This document shows positions 40,744-50,183 of a stretch of DNA of 64,000 bases, one piece after another. The DNA is taken from NCBI GenBank assembly GCA_963774625.1, contig CAVZFQ010000013.1:744001-808000 (forward strand). Direction: 5' to 3'. A program made the translations under genes and the position numbers. The notes beneath the pieces were generated by a model. The model was not told the origin of the DNA. It did not search any database and saw nothing but the letters and a program-made list of their open reading frames with translations. How positions within the stretch are numbered: the first letter of the stretch is position 1; each line of letters opens with the position of its first letter. The stretch comes from VAXT01 sp963774625. Its GTDB lineage: Bacteria; Actinomycetota; Thermoleophilia; Gaiellales; Gaiellaceae.

Positions 40744-42038
40744 ATGCAGATCAAGACCTTTGGCCCCGTCGACGAGCGGAGCCTCAAGCAGCTCGAGCGA
40801 TGCATGGAGGCGGGCGACGCCGACTTCGGCGTGCTCTGCGCCGACCATCACCCGGGCTACAGCCAGCCGATCGGCGGCGGCATCGCCTACGAGGGCTACG
40901 TGTCCCCGTCGGGTGTCGGCTACGACATCGGCTGCGGCAACAAGGCCGCTCGCACGAACCTGACGCGGGCCGACCTCGACGCGCTGGGCGGCATCGACAT
41001 GCTGATGGGCGAGATCACACGCCGGATCTCGTTCGGCATGGGCGTGCCGGCGACCGAGCGGGTCGACCATCCGGTGCTGGACCAGATCCGCAACGCCGAC
41101 TTCGCGCCGCAGCGGAAGCTGATCCAGCTGGCGGAGTCGCAGCTGGGCACGGTCGGCTCGGGCAACCACTACGTCAACCTGATGGAGGACGAGGAGGGCC
41201 TGATCTGGATCGGCGTCCACTTCGGCTCGCGTGGTTTCGGCCACAAGACGGCGTCGGGCTTTCTCGCGCTCGCGAGGGCCTGCCGTTCGGCGGCCGGGCG
41301 ACCGAGGGCGAGATGGACTCGCCGCCGGTGCTGTTCGAGATCGACTCCGAGCTGGGCGAGTCGTACATCGCCGCGATGCAGGTCGCGGGCGACTACGCCT
41401 ACGCGGGCCGCGACGTGGTCGTGGCCAAGGTGCTCGAGATCCTGGGCGCCGAGGCGACCCACGAGGTGCACAACCACCACAACTTCGCGTGGCTGGAGGA
41501 GCACTTCGGCCGCTCGTACTGGGTGATCCGGAAGGGCTGCACGCCGGCCCGCCCGGGTCAGGAGGGCTTCGTCGGCGCCTCGATGGGCGACGAGTCCGTG
41601 ATCCTCGAGGGCGTGGCCTCGGACGAGGCCGTCGAGTCCCTCTACTCGACGGTTCACGGCGCGGGCCGCGTCATGAGCCGTACGCAGGCGGCAGGCCGTG
41701 TGCGGAAGCGGAAGCGCTGGACGTGCACCGACCGCGACTGCAACCGCGTGTTCCAGGAGCAGGGCTCCTGCCCGGATCATCCGGGCGCCCGGATGAAGAA
41801 GGTCTGGGTCGAGGAGCAGCTGAAGCCCGGCCTGGTCGACTGGCCGGCCGTGCAGGCGCGCCTGCGCGAGCAGGGCATCGTGCTCGTCGGCGGCGGCGCG
41901 GACGAGGCGCCGGAGGTGTACAAGCGCCTGCCGGAGGTCCTCGGCGCGCACGCGGCGTCGGTGCGGGTCAAGCACCGCCTGCGGCCGCTCGGCGTGGCGA
42001 TGGCCGGCCGGGACGTGCAGGACCCCTACAAGGACTAG
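40744..42038 (+). pseudogene. rtcB: RNA-splicing ligase RtcB (one-base deletion)
   Basis: AAAGGAG precedes ATG 40744. RtcB motifs are all present: ADHHPGYSQPIGG, VGYDIGCGNKA (metal cysteine), SGNHYVNL, VHFGSRGFGHKTA, VHNHHNFAWLE, GFVGASMGD, VHGAGRVMSR with the guanylylated histidine. At ~41264-41275 one base is missing where homologues read ALAQGLPFGG, which splits the frame after residue ~177; otherwise ~431 residues. A Cys-rich insertion (CTDRDC..GSCPDHPG) looks zinc-binding. RtcB joins 2',3'-cyclic-phosphate or 3'-phosphate ends to 5'-OH ends using Mn and GTP, the chemistry needed to heal cleaved tRNAs or circularise a permuted precursor. Confidence 0.9.
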
Positions 42039-42048
42039 TGGGGGTGGG

Positions 42049-42068
42049 AGGCCCGCGCAAGCGGGCCT
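42049..42068 (+). terminator. Hairpin terminator after rtcB
   Basis: 8-bp stem AGGCCCGC/GCGGGCCT with GCAA loop, 10 bp after the stop; only two Ts follow. Confidence 0.7.
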
Positions 42069-42077
42069 TCGACGTTC

Positions 42078-42437
42078 TTAGACTTCGTTGAGCTCGGTGC
42101 GGCGCTCGTCGAAGCAGTCCTGCGCCCAGCGCTCGGCCGCCTCGATGAGTCGCCCGCGAAGCTCGAGGACCTCGTCCTCGGTCGACGGGAGCGAGTCGGT
42201 CGGTACCTCGACCCGCACCTGGTGGACGGCCGCCTCGGAGCGATCGTCGAACTCGTGCCGGTCCTCCGAGACGATCGCCAGATCGTGCACCTTGTCGCGC
42301 AAGACCTCGGCTAGCCCGTCGATCTCGGCCGGTGTTGCCTCACGTCCTGCGAACAGGCCGAAGTTGACGCGAATCTCGAGACCTGGCGGCTCGAAGGTCC
42401 TCGTCGCGAAAGCGATCGCCGGCTCTGCTGGCCCCAT
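42078..42437 (-). CDS. Hypothetical acidic protein
   Basis: 119 residues, no signal or membrane segment. A beta-rich N-terminal half (EIRVNFGLFAGREATPAEIDGLAEVL) and a helical C-terminal half (EDEVLELRGRLIEAAERWAQDC). I do not recognise it. It converges on rtcB and lies downstream of the ABC exporter genes on the same strand, separated by ~30 bp. Confidence 0.72.
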   Translation of the reverse strand: MGPAEPAIAFATRTFEPPGLEIRVNFGLFAGREATPAEIDGLAEVLRDKVHDLAIVSEDRHEFDDRSEAAVHQVRVEVPTDSLPSTEDEVLELRGRLIEAAERWAQDCFDERRTELNEV

Positions 42438-42468
42438 TGCAAGGCATAGGTGCCCGGTCTGGCCGAAA

Positions 42469-43218
42469 CTAACCCTCGCGTGGAACCCAGCGGAAGCGGC
42501 GTAGCGCCAACACGGTCCCCGCAGCGCCCCAGGCGGCGATGACTGCCACGTCGACCGGGCGCTCCCAGATCTGCTCGCCGTCCAGGGAGATCGCTGCCAC
42601 GAGGTCGATGAAGTACTTCAGCGGGAAGATGTCGGCTATGACCGTCAGGAAGGTCGGGAAGCTCGCCTGAGAGAAGAACGCCCCGGAGAGGAAAGACAGC
42701 GGGATGTAGATCGCATTGACCGCCGCTGAGACTCCTTCCGCGCGGTGTACGAAGGTCGAGGCCCCGACTCCGATCGCTGCGAACGAAGCACCGCCGAGCA
42801 AGAGGGCCGCCGCGAGCGAGACCGGGCTCTTCGGGAAGTTGCCGTCCAAGAGCGTCATCGACAGCGCGACGATGCAGACGGTGCTCACCAAGAAGGCAAT
42901 CAAGGTCGTGCCGAGGACGGCTGCGATGTAGGTGAATGCGGGCAAAGGCGTCGCCCGCAACCGCTTGAGAATGCCTTCCTCTCTCCGGATCACGAGCACG
43001 ATCGCGAGCCCGGCAAACGCGGTCGACGCGACCCCGTAGCCGATCATCCCGCTCACGAGGTAGTCGGCGCCGAGATGGCCGTCGATCTCCTCGTCGCCGT
43101 AGGCGTAGCCGAGGATGACGAGAAAGATGATCGGCAGCAGGAACGTGAAGAACGCGAGCTCGCGACTGCGGATGTAGAGGAGGAGCTCGCCACGAAGCTC
43201 GTGAACGAGGAGCCTCAT
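42469..43218 (-). CDS. ABC-2 type transporter permease
   Basis: 249 residues from ATG 43218, overlapping the ATPase stop (ATGA). Six hydrophobic segments with the ABC-2 pattern (LAFFTFLLPIIFLVILGYAYG, then TAFAGLAIVLVIRREEGILKRLRATPL, a hallmark of daunorubicin-resistance-type exporters). Forms an efflux pump with the adjacent ATPase; the substrate is unknown, and control by the divergent PadR gene fits drug or lipid efflux. Confidence 0.88.
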   Translation of the reverse strand: MRLLVHELRGELLLYIRSRELAFFTFLLPIIFLVILGYAYGDEEIDGHLGADYLVSGMIGYGVASTAFAGLAIVLVIRREEGILKRLRATPLPAFTYIAAVLGTTLIAFLVSTVCIVALSMTLLDGNFPKSPVSLAAALLLGGASFAAIGVGASTFVHRAEGVSAAVNAIYIPLSFLSGAFFSQASFPTFLTVIADIFPLKYFIDLVAAISLDGEQIWERPVDVAVIAAWGAAGTVLALRRFRWVPREG

Positions 43219-44067
43219 TCGGTGCGCTCCTGCGTCAGCGAGAGATACACGTCCTCGAGACTGGGTCGCCGCACCTCGAGCGCTTCGAGCTCGACGCCGT
43301 TCCGTAGCGCCTCGGCCGTCAGCTCGTTCAGCACGCGGGTCGGCTCCTCCGTGTGGACGACGACCTCTTCGCCGTTCACCCGGTAACGGATCTCGGTCGG
43401 CGGCAGGGCTCCCGTGAGCTCGCCCGGGCCGGCCAAGGGCTGCGATCTCTCCGTCGCGCAGCACGGCGACGCGGTCGCAGAGCCGCTCGGCCTCGTCGAG
43501 GTAGTGCGTCGTGAGAAGGATCGTCTTACCGAGGTCCCGGAGCGAGCGGATCGTTTCTCCGGCGCGACGGCGAGCTTCCGGGTCGAAGCCCGTCGTCGGC
43601 TCGTCCAGAAAAACGAGCTCCGGGTCGCCGACCAGAGCAAGCCCAAAATCGAGCCGGCGCTTCTGTCCTCCCGAGAGCGTGTGCACGCGTTCGCGCCGCT
43701 TCTCCTCGAGCCCGACGATCCCGATCACCTCGTCGAGGTCTCGAGGACGTTCGTAGTAGCCCGCGAAGAGCCGGAGGATCTCGACCACGGTCAGCTGGGC
43801 GTAGAGCGAGCCGGACTGGAGGACGACCCCGATCCGCTGACGCCAGTCGGCGCCGGCCGTGGCCGGGTCGGCGCCGAGCACCTCGACCAGGCCGGCATCG
43901 CGATCGCGGTACCCCTCCAGGATCTCGACAGTGGTCGTCTTCCCGGCGCCGTTCGGGCCGAGCAGCCCGAAGACTTCGCCGACCTCGATCTCGAAGGAGA
44001 CGCCGCGGACGGCCTCCACCTTCCCGTAGGCCTTCTGCAAGCCCTCGACCGTCACTGCGCTGGACAT
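43215..44067 (-). pseudogene. ABC-2 exporter ATPase, one-base frameshift
   Basis: ATG 44067. Walker A GPNGAGKTT, LSGGQKRR signature, Walker B LVFLDEPTTGFD and H-loop THYLDEA are intact. About 43430 an extra base (GGCCGGCCCGGG where GGCGGCCCGGG is expected) shifts the frame; the +1 frame continues PGELTGALPPTEIRYRV to TGA 43215. Downstream frame quality is good, so a recent mutation or a sequencing insertion is likely. Shares the operator with the divergent PadR gene. Confidence 0.85.
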
Positions 44068-44106
44068 ATCTACCCGATATGATCTAACATAACTGGTAGA
44101 TATGTC
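44063..44106. promoter_or_regulatory. Probable PadR operator between the divergent genes
   Basis: Perfect 12-bp arms GACATATCTACC (44063-44074) and GGTAGATATGTC (44095-44106) separated by 20 bp. Each arm includes the start codon of one gene (ATPase and PadR), so a bound dimer would block both. The spacer holds TATGAT, a possible -10. Confidence 0.85.
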
Positions 44107-44686
44107 AAGCCTGAGCCCGACCGCGCGCGTGATCCTGGGGATGCTGAAGCTCGGCGTCCGCACCGGCTACGACATCAAGAAGGCGATCGACTTCTCGACG
44201 CAGTTCTTCTGGAGCGCGAGCTACGGACAGATCTACCCCGAGCTCAAGCGCCTGCGCGAGGCGGGGCTCGTCCGCGCCCGCTCCCAGCCCCGCGGAAAGG
44301 TGAAGCGCACCGAGTACACGCTGACCAAGGCAGGCGAGCGTGCGCTCCACGAGTGGCTGACCGATACCACAAGCTCCATCTACGAAATGCGCGACGAGGG
44401 TCTGCTCAGGCTTTTCTTCGGCGACGTCGTCTCGAAGGAGGACGTGCTCGCCAACCTGCGCGTGAGGCGCGAAATCTTCGAGCAGGTGCTCGCCCGCTTC
44501 CGCGAGCTCGAGCCCGACGCGCGCGAAGGTTTTGCCGAGGAATCGCAGCTCTATCCGTACCTGGCGCTCAGCTACGGGATCGGGATGCTCGAGTGGTCGG
44601 TCGAGTGGTACGCCGAGACCGAGCGGCGCCTCGAGGAGGGTCAGCCTCTGACGGAGCGGATCGCCAGCGCCACGTCGTCGGAGTAG
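44102..44686 (+). CDS. PadR-family transcriptional regulator
   Basis: 194 residues: winged-helix N-terminal domain (ARVILGMLKLGVRTGYDIKKAIDF, YGQIYPELKRLREAGLV) and the long C-terminal helical Vir_act_alpha_C-type domain (VRREIFEQVLARFRELEP). Divergent from an ABC-2 exporter across 34 bp with a perfect inverted repeat, so it almost surely represses that exporter and itself. Its 3' end overlaps the convergent glycoside hydrolase by 46 bp. Confidence 0.93.
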   Translation: MSSLSPTARVILGMLKLGVRTGYDIKKAIDFSTQFFWSASYGQIYPELKRLREAGLVRARSQPRGKVKRTEYTLTKAGERALHEWLTDTTSSIYEMRDEGLLRLFFGDVVSKEDVLANLRVRREIFEQVLARFRELEPDAREGFAEESQLYPYLALSYGIGMLEWSVEWYAETERRLEEGQPLTERIASATSSE

Positions 44687-46107
44687 CGCGGCGAGACCAG
44701 CGTCGCCGTGCCGCCCGCGTGACGCACCGGCGCGCGCTTCGTCGTCCGCCCTGTCTTCGGATCGACCCATTGAGTCTTGTACCTGCCCTTCGGCAACCCG
44801 AGCTGCAGTCGCGCCGGTCCGCTGCCCCCGCTGACGTAGATCGCGTACTCGCGACCGCGCCACCCGAGGGCGTGAACCGTCGCACCGGGCGGGATGCCGT
44901 GCCTGATCACCGAGCGCGCAGGGCGTAGTCGCACGAGGTCGAACGACTCGAGGAAGCGCTTGAGGAACGCGAGCTGGTTGCGGAGAGGTGCTCCGCCGCC
45001 CCCGTAGTGGAAGTCCTGCGGCAAGGGGTGCGTCCCGGCCTCGGCCTCTGCCGTGAAGCTCCAGTCGAGGTTCGAGAACACGCTCCCGCCGGCGAGCAGG
45101 AACTCCCAGCCCTCGCTCCGGTACGGGTGGTCGGCCGGCCCTCGGAAACCGGTCTCGTCGTGGGCGATCGCCCGCCCTCGCCGGTAGTTGGTGCGCGCCG
45201 CCTGTGGCTTCGCGTAGTGGAAGTTGAGAATCGAGACAGCCGGGTGCTCGGACGCGATCGCGAAGCCGACGTTCCCGACATTGCGGGCGATGAGGTGCCG
45301 CCGTCCGAGTGAGCGGTCGGTGCGGTCGATGACTCCGATCATCCTGTCCTCCCACTGCCGGGGAGGTGGGCAGGACTCGACTCCGTCCGGACAAGACGCG
45401 TGGTACGGCTCGTTCAGCGGCTCGTAGTAGACGTTGTCGAAGCCGTTCAGCTCGCGGACGATCTTCTCGACGAGACGCTCCTGAGCCCGCAGGAGACCCG
45501 GGTCGCCGTCGACGCGATACGCGTCTCTCGCCTCGACACCGCCGACGCCGTTGACGTTGTTTCCCGCGTGCAACGGGCTGGCGCTCCAGTTCGAATCACC
45601 GTAGTTCGCCGAGAAGAACACGACCTCGACGACCACGCCGCGCCGTCCGGCCTCGGCTACGAAGTGACGGAGGCGCGTGAAGTACTCGGAGTCCCAGCGC
45701 TCGAGGTCGAACTTGTTGCCGCCGAGGGCATAACCGGGCGTGTCGCTGCGCGCCCACGGCGCAAGCAGGCGGTCGCGCGGAACGAGGCTGTCCGCGTACT
45801 GCTCGCCGCCCGACGAGCTGCGGGCCACATACGAGCCCGTGAAGAGCCTCGTCTGGTTGAGGCCCAGGCGCCGGAGCTCGTCGAGGTAGACGACGTAGTC
45901 GAAGTCGCGGTGGACGACCGCCCCGTAGACGCCCGAGCCGACGAGGATCGCCGGCTTGCCGCGGAACAGGAAGTAGTGGCGGTTCTTGGGGTGGAGGCTG
46001 AGCGGCGCCGGGGCTGCTGTGTCGGCACGCGGCTGCACGGCCCGTCCGGAGAAGAGGGCGAGCGTCAGAATTGCTGCCAGGCCGGCAGCCACGGCCCCCC
46101 GCAGCAT
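44641..46107 (-). CDS. Secreted glycoside hydrolase, clan GH-A-like
   Basis: 488 residues with a signal peptide (~1-32). A TIM-barrel is indicated by GLNQTRLFTGSYV, the acid/base motif YYEPLNEPYH and late IAHDETGFRG (nucleophile candidate) and SNLDWSFTAEAE. It resembles putative cellulase/collagenase-like GH5-related proteins, but the exact family cannot be named. A small C-terminal beta-domain follows. Divergent from phzF with only 22 bp between them, and it overlaps padR at the 3' end. Confidence 0.82.
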   Translation of the reverse strand: MLRGAVAAGLAAILTLALFSGRAVQPRADTAAPAPLSLHPKNRHYFLFRGKPAILVGSGVYGAVVHRDFDYVVYLDELRRLGLNQTRLFTGSYVARSSSGGEQYADSLVPRDRLLAPWARSDTPGYALGGNKFDLERWDSEYFTRLRHFVAEAGRRGVVVEVVFFSANYGDSNWSASPLHAGNNVNGVGGVEARDAYRVDGDPGLLRAQERLVEKIVRELNGFDNVYYEPLNEPYHASCPDGVESCPPPRQWEDRMIGVIDRTDRSLGRRHLIARNVGNVGFAIASEHPAVSILNFHYAKPQAARTNYRRGRAIAHDETGFRGPADHPYRSEGWEFLLAGGSVFSNLDWSFTAEAEAGTHPLPQDFHYGGGGAPLRNQLAFLKRFLESFDLVRLRPARSVIRHGIPPGATVHALGWRGREYAIYVSGGSGPARLQLGLPKGRYKTQWVDPKTGRTTKRAPVRHAGGTATLVSPRYSDDVALAIRSVRG

Positions 46108-46129
46108 GCTCGGATCATAGAGTGGCCTC

Positions 46130-46972
46130 GTGGCGACCTTCCGCTACGTGGTGTGCGACGTCTTCACGGACCGACCTCTGGCGGGCAACCAGCTCGCCGT
46201 CTTCACGGACGCGCGGGAGATTCCGGACGACACGATGCAGCAGCTCGCGCGCGAGATGAACTTCTCGGAGACCGTCTTCGTACTCCCGTCGGAAGCAGGT
46301 CACGCGCGCATCCGGATCTTCACGCCCACGAACGAGATGCTGTTCGCAGGCCATCCGACGCTCGGTTCTGCCTTCGTCCTCGCCGGGCCGCTGCAGCTCG
46401 ACGAGATCAGGCTCGAGACCGGCAAAGGCGTGATCCCCGTCCGACTCGAGCGCGAAGGTGCGCGCATCATCTTCGGGCGCATGGAGCAGCCGCTGCCGAC
46501 CGTCGAGCCGTACGCGGAAGCGGACACGCTGCTGGAGGCGCTCGGCGTCGAGCGCTCGGAATTGCCCGTCGAGGCCTACGACAACGGCATGGGTCACGTC
46601 TACGTGACGCTTGGCTCCGAGGAGGAGGTTGCGGCGTTGAAGCCCGACCTGTCGCGGCTCACCGACCTGCCGCCCTTGCTCGGCGTCAACACGATCGCCG
46701 GCGAGGGGTCGCGCTGGAAGACGCGGATGTTCGCGCCCGGCGGCGGCGTGGACGAGGATCCGGCGACGGGCTCCGCGGCCGGGCCGCTGGCGGTCCACCT
46801 CGCTCGCCACGGACGCATCGCGTTCGGTGACGAGATCGAGATCTCACAGGGCGCCGAGATCGGCCGCCCGTCGACGCTCTACGCCCGTGTCGACGGCTCG
46901 GCGGACAAGCTCGAGAAGGTGGAGGTCGGCGGGTCGGCCGTGGTCGTCGCGCGAGGCGAGTTCCGGCTGTAG
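46130..46972 (+). CDS. PhzF family isomerase/epimerase
   Basis: 280 residues. PhzF features are clear: VVCDVFTDRPLAGNQLAVF at the N-terminus, EMNFSETVFVLP with the catalytic glutamate, GHPTLGSAFVL, and GVDEDPATGSAAGPLAVHLA near the C-terminus. Start GTG 46130. In other bacteria PhzF isomerises dihydro-hydroxyanthranilate in phenazine synthesis, but most family members have unknown substrates and no phenazine genes are present here. Confidence 0.92.
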   Translation: MATFRYVVCDVFTDRPLAGNQLAVFTDAREIPDDTMQQLAREMNFSETVFVLPSEAGHARIRIFTPTNEMLFAGHPTLGSAFVLAGPLQLDEIRLETGKGVIPVRLEREGARIIFGRMEQPLPTVEPYAEADTLLEALGVERSELPVEAYDNGMGHVYVTLGSEEEVAALKPDLSRLTDLPPLLGVNTIAGEGSRWKTRMFAPGGGVDEDPATGSAAGPLAVHLARHGRIAFGDEIEISQGAEIGRPSTLYARVDGSADKLEKVEVGGSAVVVARGEFRL

Positions 46973-46974
46973 TG

Positions 46975-49321
46975 ACTTGATCTCCCAGGGGCGCAACTCC
47001 ACGGCCTGACCGGCCAGCGTCGCCGTCGCGCGGCTCGGCGGTCTGGTTGACGACGCGCGCCTCGAGTTGGTCGCCCCGCCGCCGTAACGCGGAGAGGATC
47101 ACTCCGTCGCCGCTCAGCTCGAGGCCCGGCGCCTTCCGGCACGGCCGCTTGCCTGCCTGCTCCCGGTGCCGTCAGGAACCGATGCTGGTAGGCCTCCATC
47201 TGCTCGAGCACGCCGGCCTCGCAACCACGACCCGGAGTGCGGGAAGAGCGCGAAGCCGATGCTCCACGGCCCGAGACACTGCGCAGCCGGCAGGGCGAGC
47301 TCCGGGCCCGCGTTGACCTCCCGGTAGGGGTTGTCGGGGCGGCTGATGAGGCCGATCGAGCGCAGCAGCGTCAGGGCGAACTCGCGTCCTTCGACGACTT
47401 CGTACTCCATGACATGGTCGAGCAGCACCGCGACTCCGCCCGCGTCGACGAAGCCGCGCGCGGGGAAGGTCGGCAGCGGGACCTCGCCGTGCCCGCCCTC
47501 GGCCTCGAGCCCGCGCTCGACCACTGCGAACTGCCCCTCGGCCGCAGAGGTCTCCGTACGTTCGGGAAGCGGGATCTGGAAGCGCAGCCGGTGATTGCGA
47601 CACGGATTGTCGAACGAGACGCGGAGCCGGCAGAACGGTTCCCCGGCGCGGAGCTCGACGTGCATCGCGACCTCGACGCTCTCGCCCTGCCAACGGTAGC
47701 TGCGAACGACGACGAGCTCCCAGCGCACCGGGCCCCTGGCGAGGAAGTCGACGCGCACATCGCCTGGCTCGTCGACCTCTACGTCGTCCGGGGGCGGCGC
47801 GTAGTTGTAGCTGTCGCCCACGTCCAGGCTGTCGACGAGCCGACCGACGCCCTGTAGACGGCGACCCCCGCCTTCCAGCTCGAGCGTCCCATCGGGGGCG
47901 AGCCGGACCTCGAGCAGCCCGTTCGCTAGCGAGTCCGTCTCCTCGGCACCCGTGCCTGGCACGTGCCAGGCACGGCTCGGCTCCTCGGCGGGCACGGGGC
48001 GGATCGACGTCCAGCCGAGCGGAGGTGCCGGAACCATCCCGACGAGACTCCGCGTGTCGCCGTTGCGCGCGGTCTCCTGCGCCGGCACGACACTCCCGTC
48101 CGGGAGCTCCAGCGCAACCGCTGTCCACTCCTCGGGGATTGGCAGCTCGATCTCGATCAGGTCGGTACGCGTCCGTGGGCTGGGGTTGACGACGGCCACC
48201 GACCCGCGCTCGACTCTCCGCGCGACCCGCTCGAGGGCGTCGGTCGCCAGACCGGCAGCGATCTGCTCGGCCTCGGCGTAGCGGACGAGCACTTGCGCAG
48301 AGACCTCGTCGGCGGAGCAGCCGCAGATCGAGTCGTGCGCGGAGTTCTCGAGCACCCGTCGCCACGCGAGGTCGAGCAACCGTTCCGGCCAACGCTCGCC
48401 ATACAGCGCCTGCAGAGGCTCGGCATAGCGCTCCAGGCCGCGTTCGGCGCGAGCACAGGCAGCCTTGAGGTCGATCCGCGCCGAGGTGACGCCCATGAGC
48501 AGGTTCGCACGGGCTCCCGAACGCAGCTCGCCCTTCCAGTGCGGCCATCCGCCCCCCTCGGCTTGCCCGAGGTAGGCAGGCAGCGTCGTCAGCTCGATCC
48601 GGACTTGCTCGCCGGCTGCGTCGATGAGGTCAGGCAGGCCGGGATCCGGCTCCGTGTGGTCGTTGCCGTACATGGCGAGCAGCGGGTCGTCGCCGTAGAA
48701 CGGCCGCAGCGCCTCCTGCAGGGCGACGACCTCGTCGCCCAGCCGCTCCGGGTGGGCGAGCACATGCCCGGCGTTCCCGTACCCGCGCGGCAGGTACTCG
48801 GTGCGAACAACGGATCCGTCGGGCGCCTCCCACGTGAACGCGTGGCGGTCGATCGCCGCCGGGACGCCGCGCCACACCACGGCCTGTTCGATCCCTGCCA
48901 ACCGCAGGATCTGAGGCATCTGCGCGACGTGGCCGAACATGTCCGGCAGGTAGCCGATCTTCATCGCGCCGCCGAGCTCGTCTCCGCGAGCGAGCCCGTG
49001 CTCGAGGTTGCGGACGATCGTCTCGCCGGAGACCAGGAACTCGTCGACGAGCGTGAACCACGGGCCGATTACCAGGCGGCCCTCGGCGACGAGCGCTCGG
49101 ATTCGCGGCGCTGCCTCCGGCCGGATCTCGAGGTAGTCGTCGACGACGCTGAGCTGGCCGTCAAGGGTGAAGACGTACCGGGAGTCGTCCTCGAGCAGGT
49201 CGAGCAACCGATCGATAAGCCCGACGAGCTGCAGCCGAAAGCTCTGGAAGGGGAGGTACCACTCCCGGTCCCAGTGGGTGTGCGGGACGAGCTGGACGGG
49301 GTTACTTGACGGAGCCGGCAA
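46975..49321 (-). pseudogene. Alpha-mannosidase GH38 with 3' frameshifts
   Basis: N-terminal GH38 signature VPHTHWDREWYLPFQ, nucleophile region GYLPDMFGHVAQMPQIL, and NSAHDSICGCSADEV are present; the beta-rich C-terminal domains follow. The long frame runs to 47114, but after HSGSW three +1 shifts (near 47225, 47125 and 47020) are needed to follow the conserved continuation EAGVLEQMEAYQHRFL, LELSGDGVILSALRRR and GQAVELRPWEIKSLQ, giving a true end near 46975 next to the phzF stop. Contains the 26-bp palindrome at 47950-47975. Downstream of, and probably co-transcribed with, the sugar ABC genes, so mannoside use is likely. Confidence 0.88.
47950..47975. repeat. 26-bp perfect palindrome, copy 2, inside the mannosidase gene
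   Basis: Same 22-bp core as 21877-21902 (half-site GTGCCTGGCAC). In the mannosidase frame it encodes AWHVPGTG between two domains, an apparent in-frame insertion. Confidence 0.85.
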
Positions 49322-50183
49322 GCAGTCCCTGCACGAAGTACCGCTGCAGGGCGAAGAAGACGATCAGCGGGACGATCATCAGCAAGAAGGCGCCCGAGGC
49401 CAGCAGGTGGTATTCGGCCCCATAGGTCCCCTGCGTCTCGACGATCCGCTTCGTCATCGGGAAGAGATCCGAGTCCGAGATGAAGACCAGCGCCATGATC
49501 AGGTCGTTCCAGACCCAGAGGAACTGGAAGATCGCGTAGGAGGCGAGTGCCGGTACCGACAACGGAAGCACGACGCGCAGGAAGATGCGCAGGTTGGACG
49601 CGCCGTCGACGCGGGCCGCTTCGATCAGGTCGCGCGGGAGCGTGATGAAGAAGTTGCGGAGCAGGAAGACCGCGAGCGGTAGGCCGAACGCAGTGTGCGC
49701 GAGCCAGATTCCGACGTACCAGTCGGAGACGCCGAGATCGCGGAAGAGGCGCAGCAGCGGCACGAGCGCCATCTGGATCGGCACGACCATGAGCGCGACG
49801 ATGATCAGGAAGATCGTGTCCCGAAACGGGAAATTGATCCACGAGAAGGCGTACGCCGCCATGGCCCCGAGCGCGAGCGGAATGAGCGTCGAGGGCACGG
49901 TGATGATGAGGCTGTTGACGAAGCTGGAGCCCATCCCCGCGTTGTCGAGGACGAGGTCGTAGTTGTGCAGGGTGAACGCGAAGTCGTTGAACGTCGTCCA
50001 CCAGCCCGTGGCCTGGATCTGGTCTCGTGGGCGGAAGGACGTAATCGCCAGACCGATGGTCGGGACGAGCCAGATGACCGCGATGACGAGCAGCGCGATG
50101 TGGACCGGCGTTTTCGCGATGAAGCCGACGATCCGCCCGCTGGCCGTCGACGGCGGTCGCTTCGCCTCGGCCGCAACGCTCAC
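49302..50183 (-). CDS. Carbohydrate ABC transporter permease (MalG type)
   Basis: 293 residues, six transmembrane helices, and the EAA loop (LIEAARVDGASNLRIFLRVVLPLSVPAL) that contacts the ATPase. It overlaps the upstream permease by 4 bp and the mannosidase start by 20 bp, a tight operon of import and hydrolysis. The C-terminus QRYFVQGLLAGSVK is typical of MalG-like CUT1 permeases. Confidence 0.93.
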   Translation of the reverse strand: MSVAAEAKRPPSTASGRIVGFIAKTPVHIALLVIAVIWLVPTIGLAITSFRPRDQIQATGWWTTFNDFAFTLHNYDLVLDNAGMGSSFVNSLIITVPSTLIPLALGAMAAYAFSWINFPFRDTIFLIIVALMVVPIQMALVPLLRLFRDLGVSDWYVGIWLAHTAFGLPLAVFLLRNFFITLPRDLIEAARVDGASNLRIFLRVVLPLSVPALASYAIFQFLWVWNDLIMALVFISDSDLFPMTKRIVETQGTYGAEYHLLASGAFLLMIVPLIVFFALQRYFVQGLLAGSVK

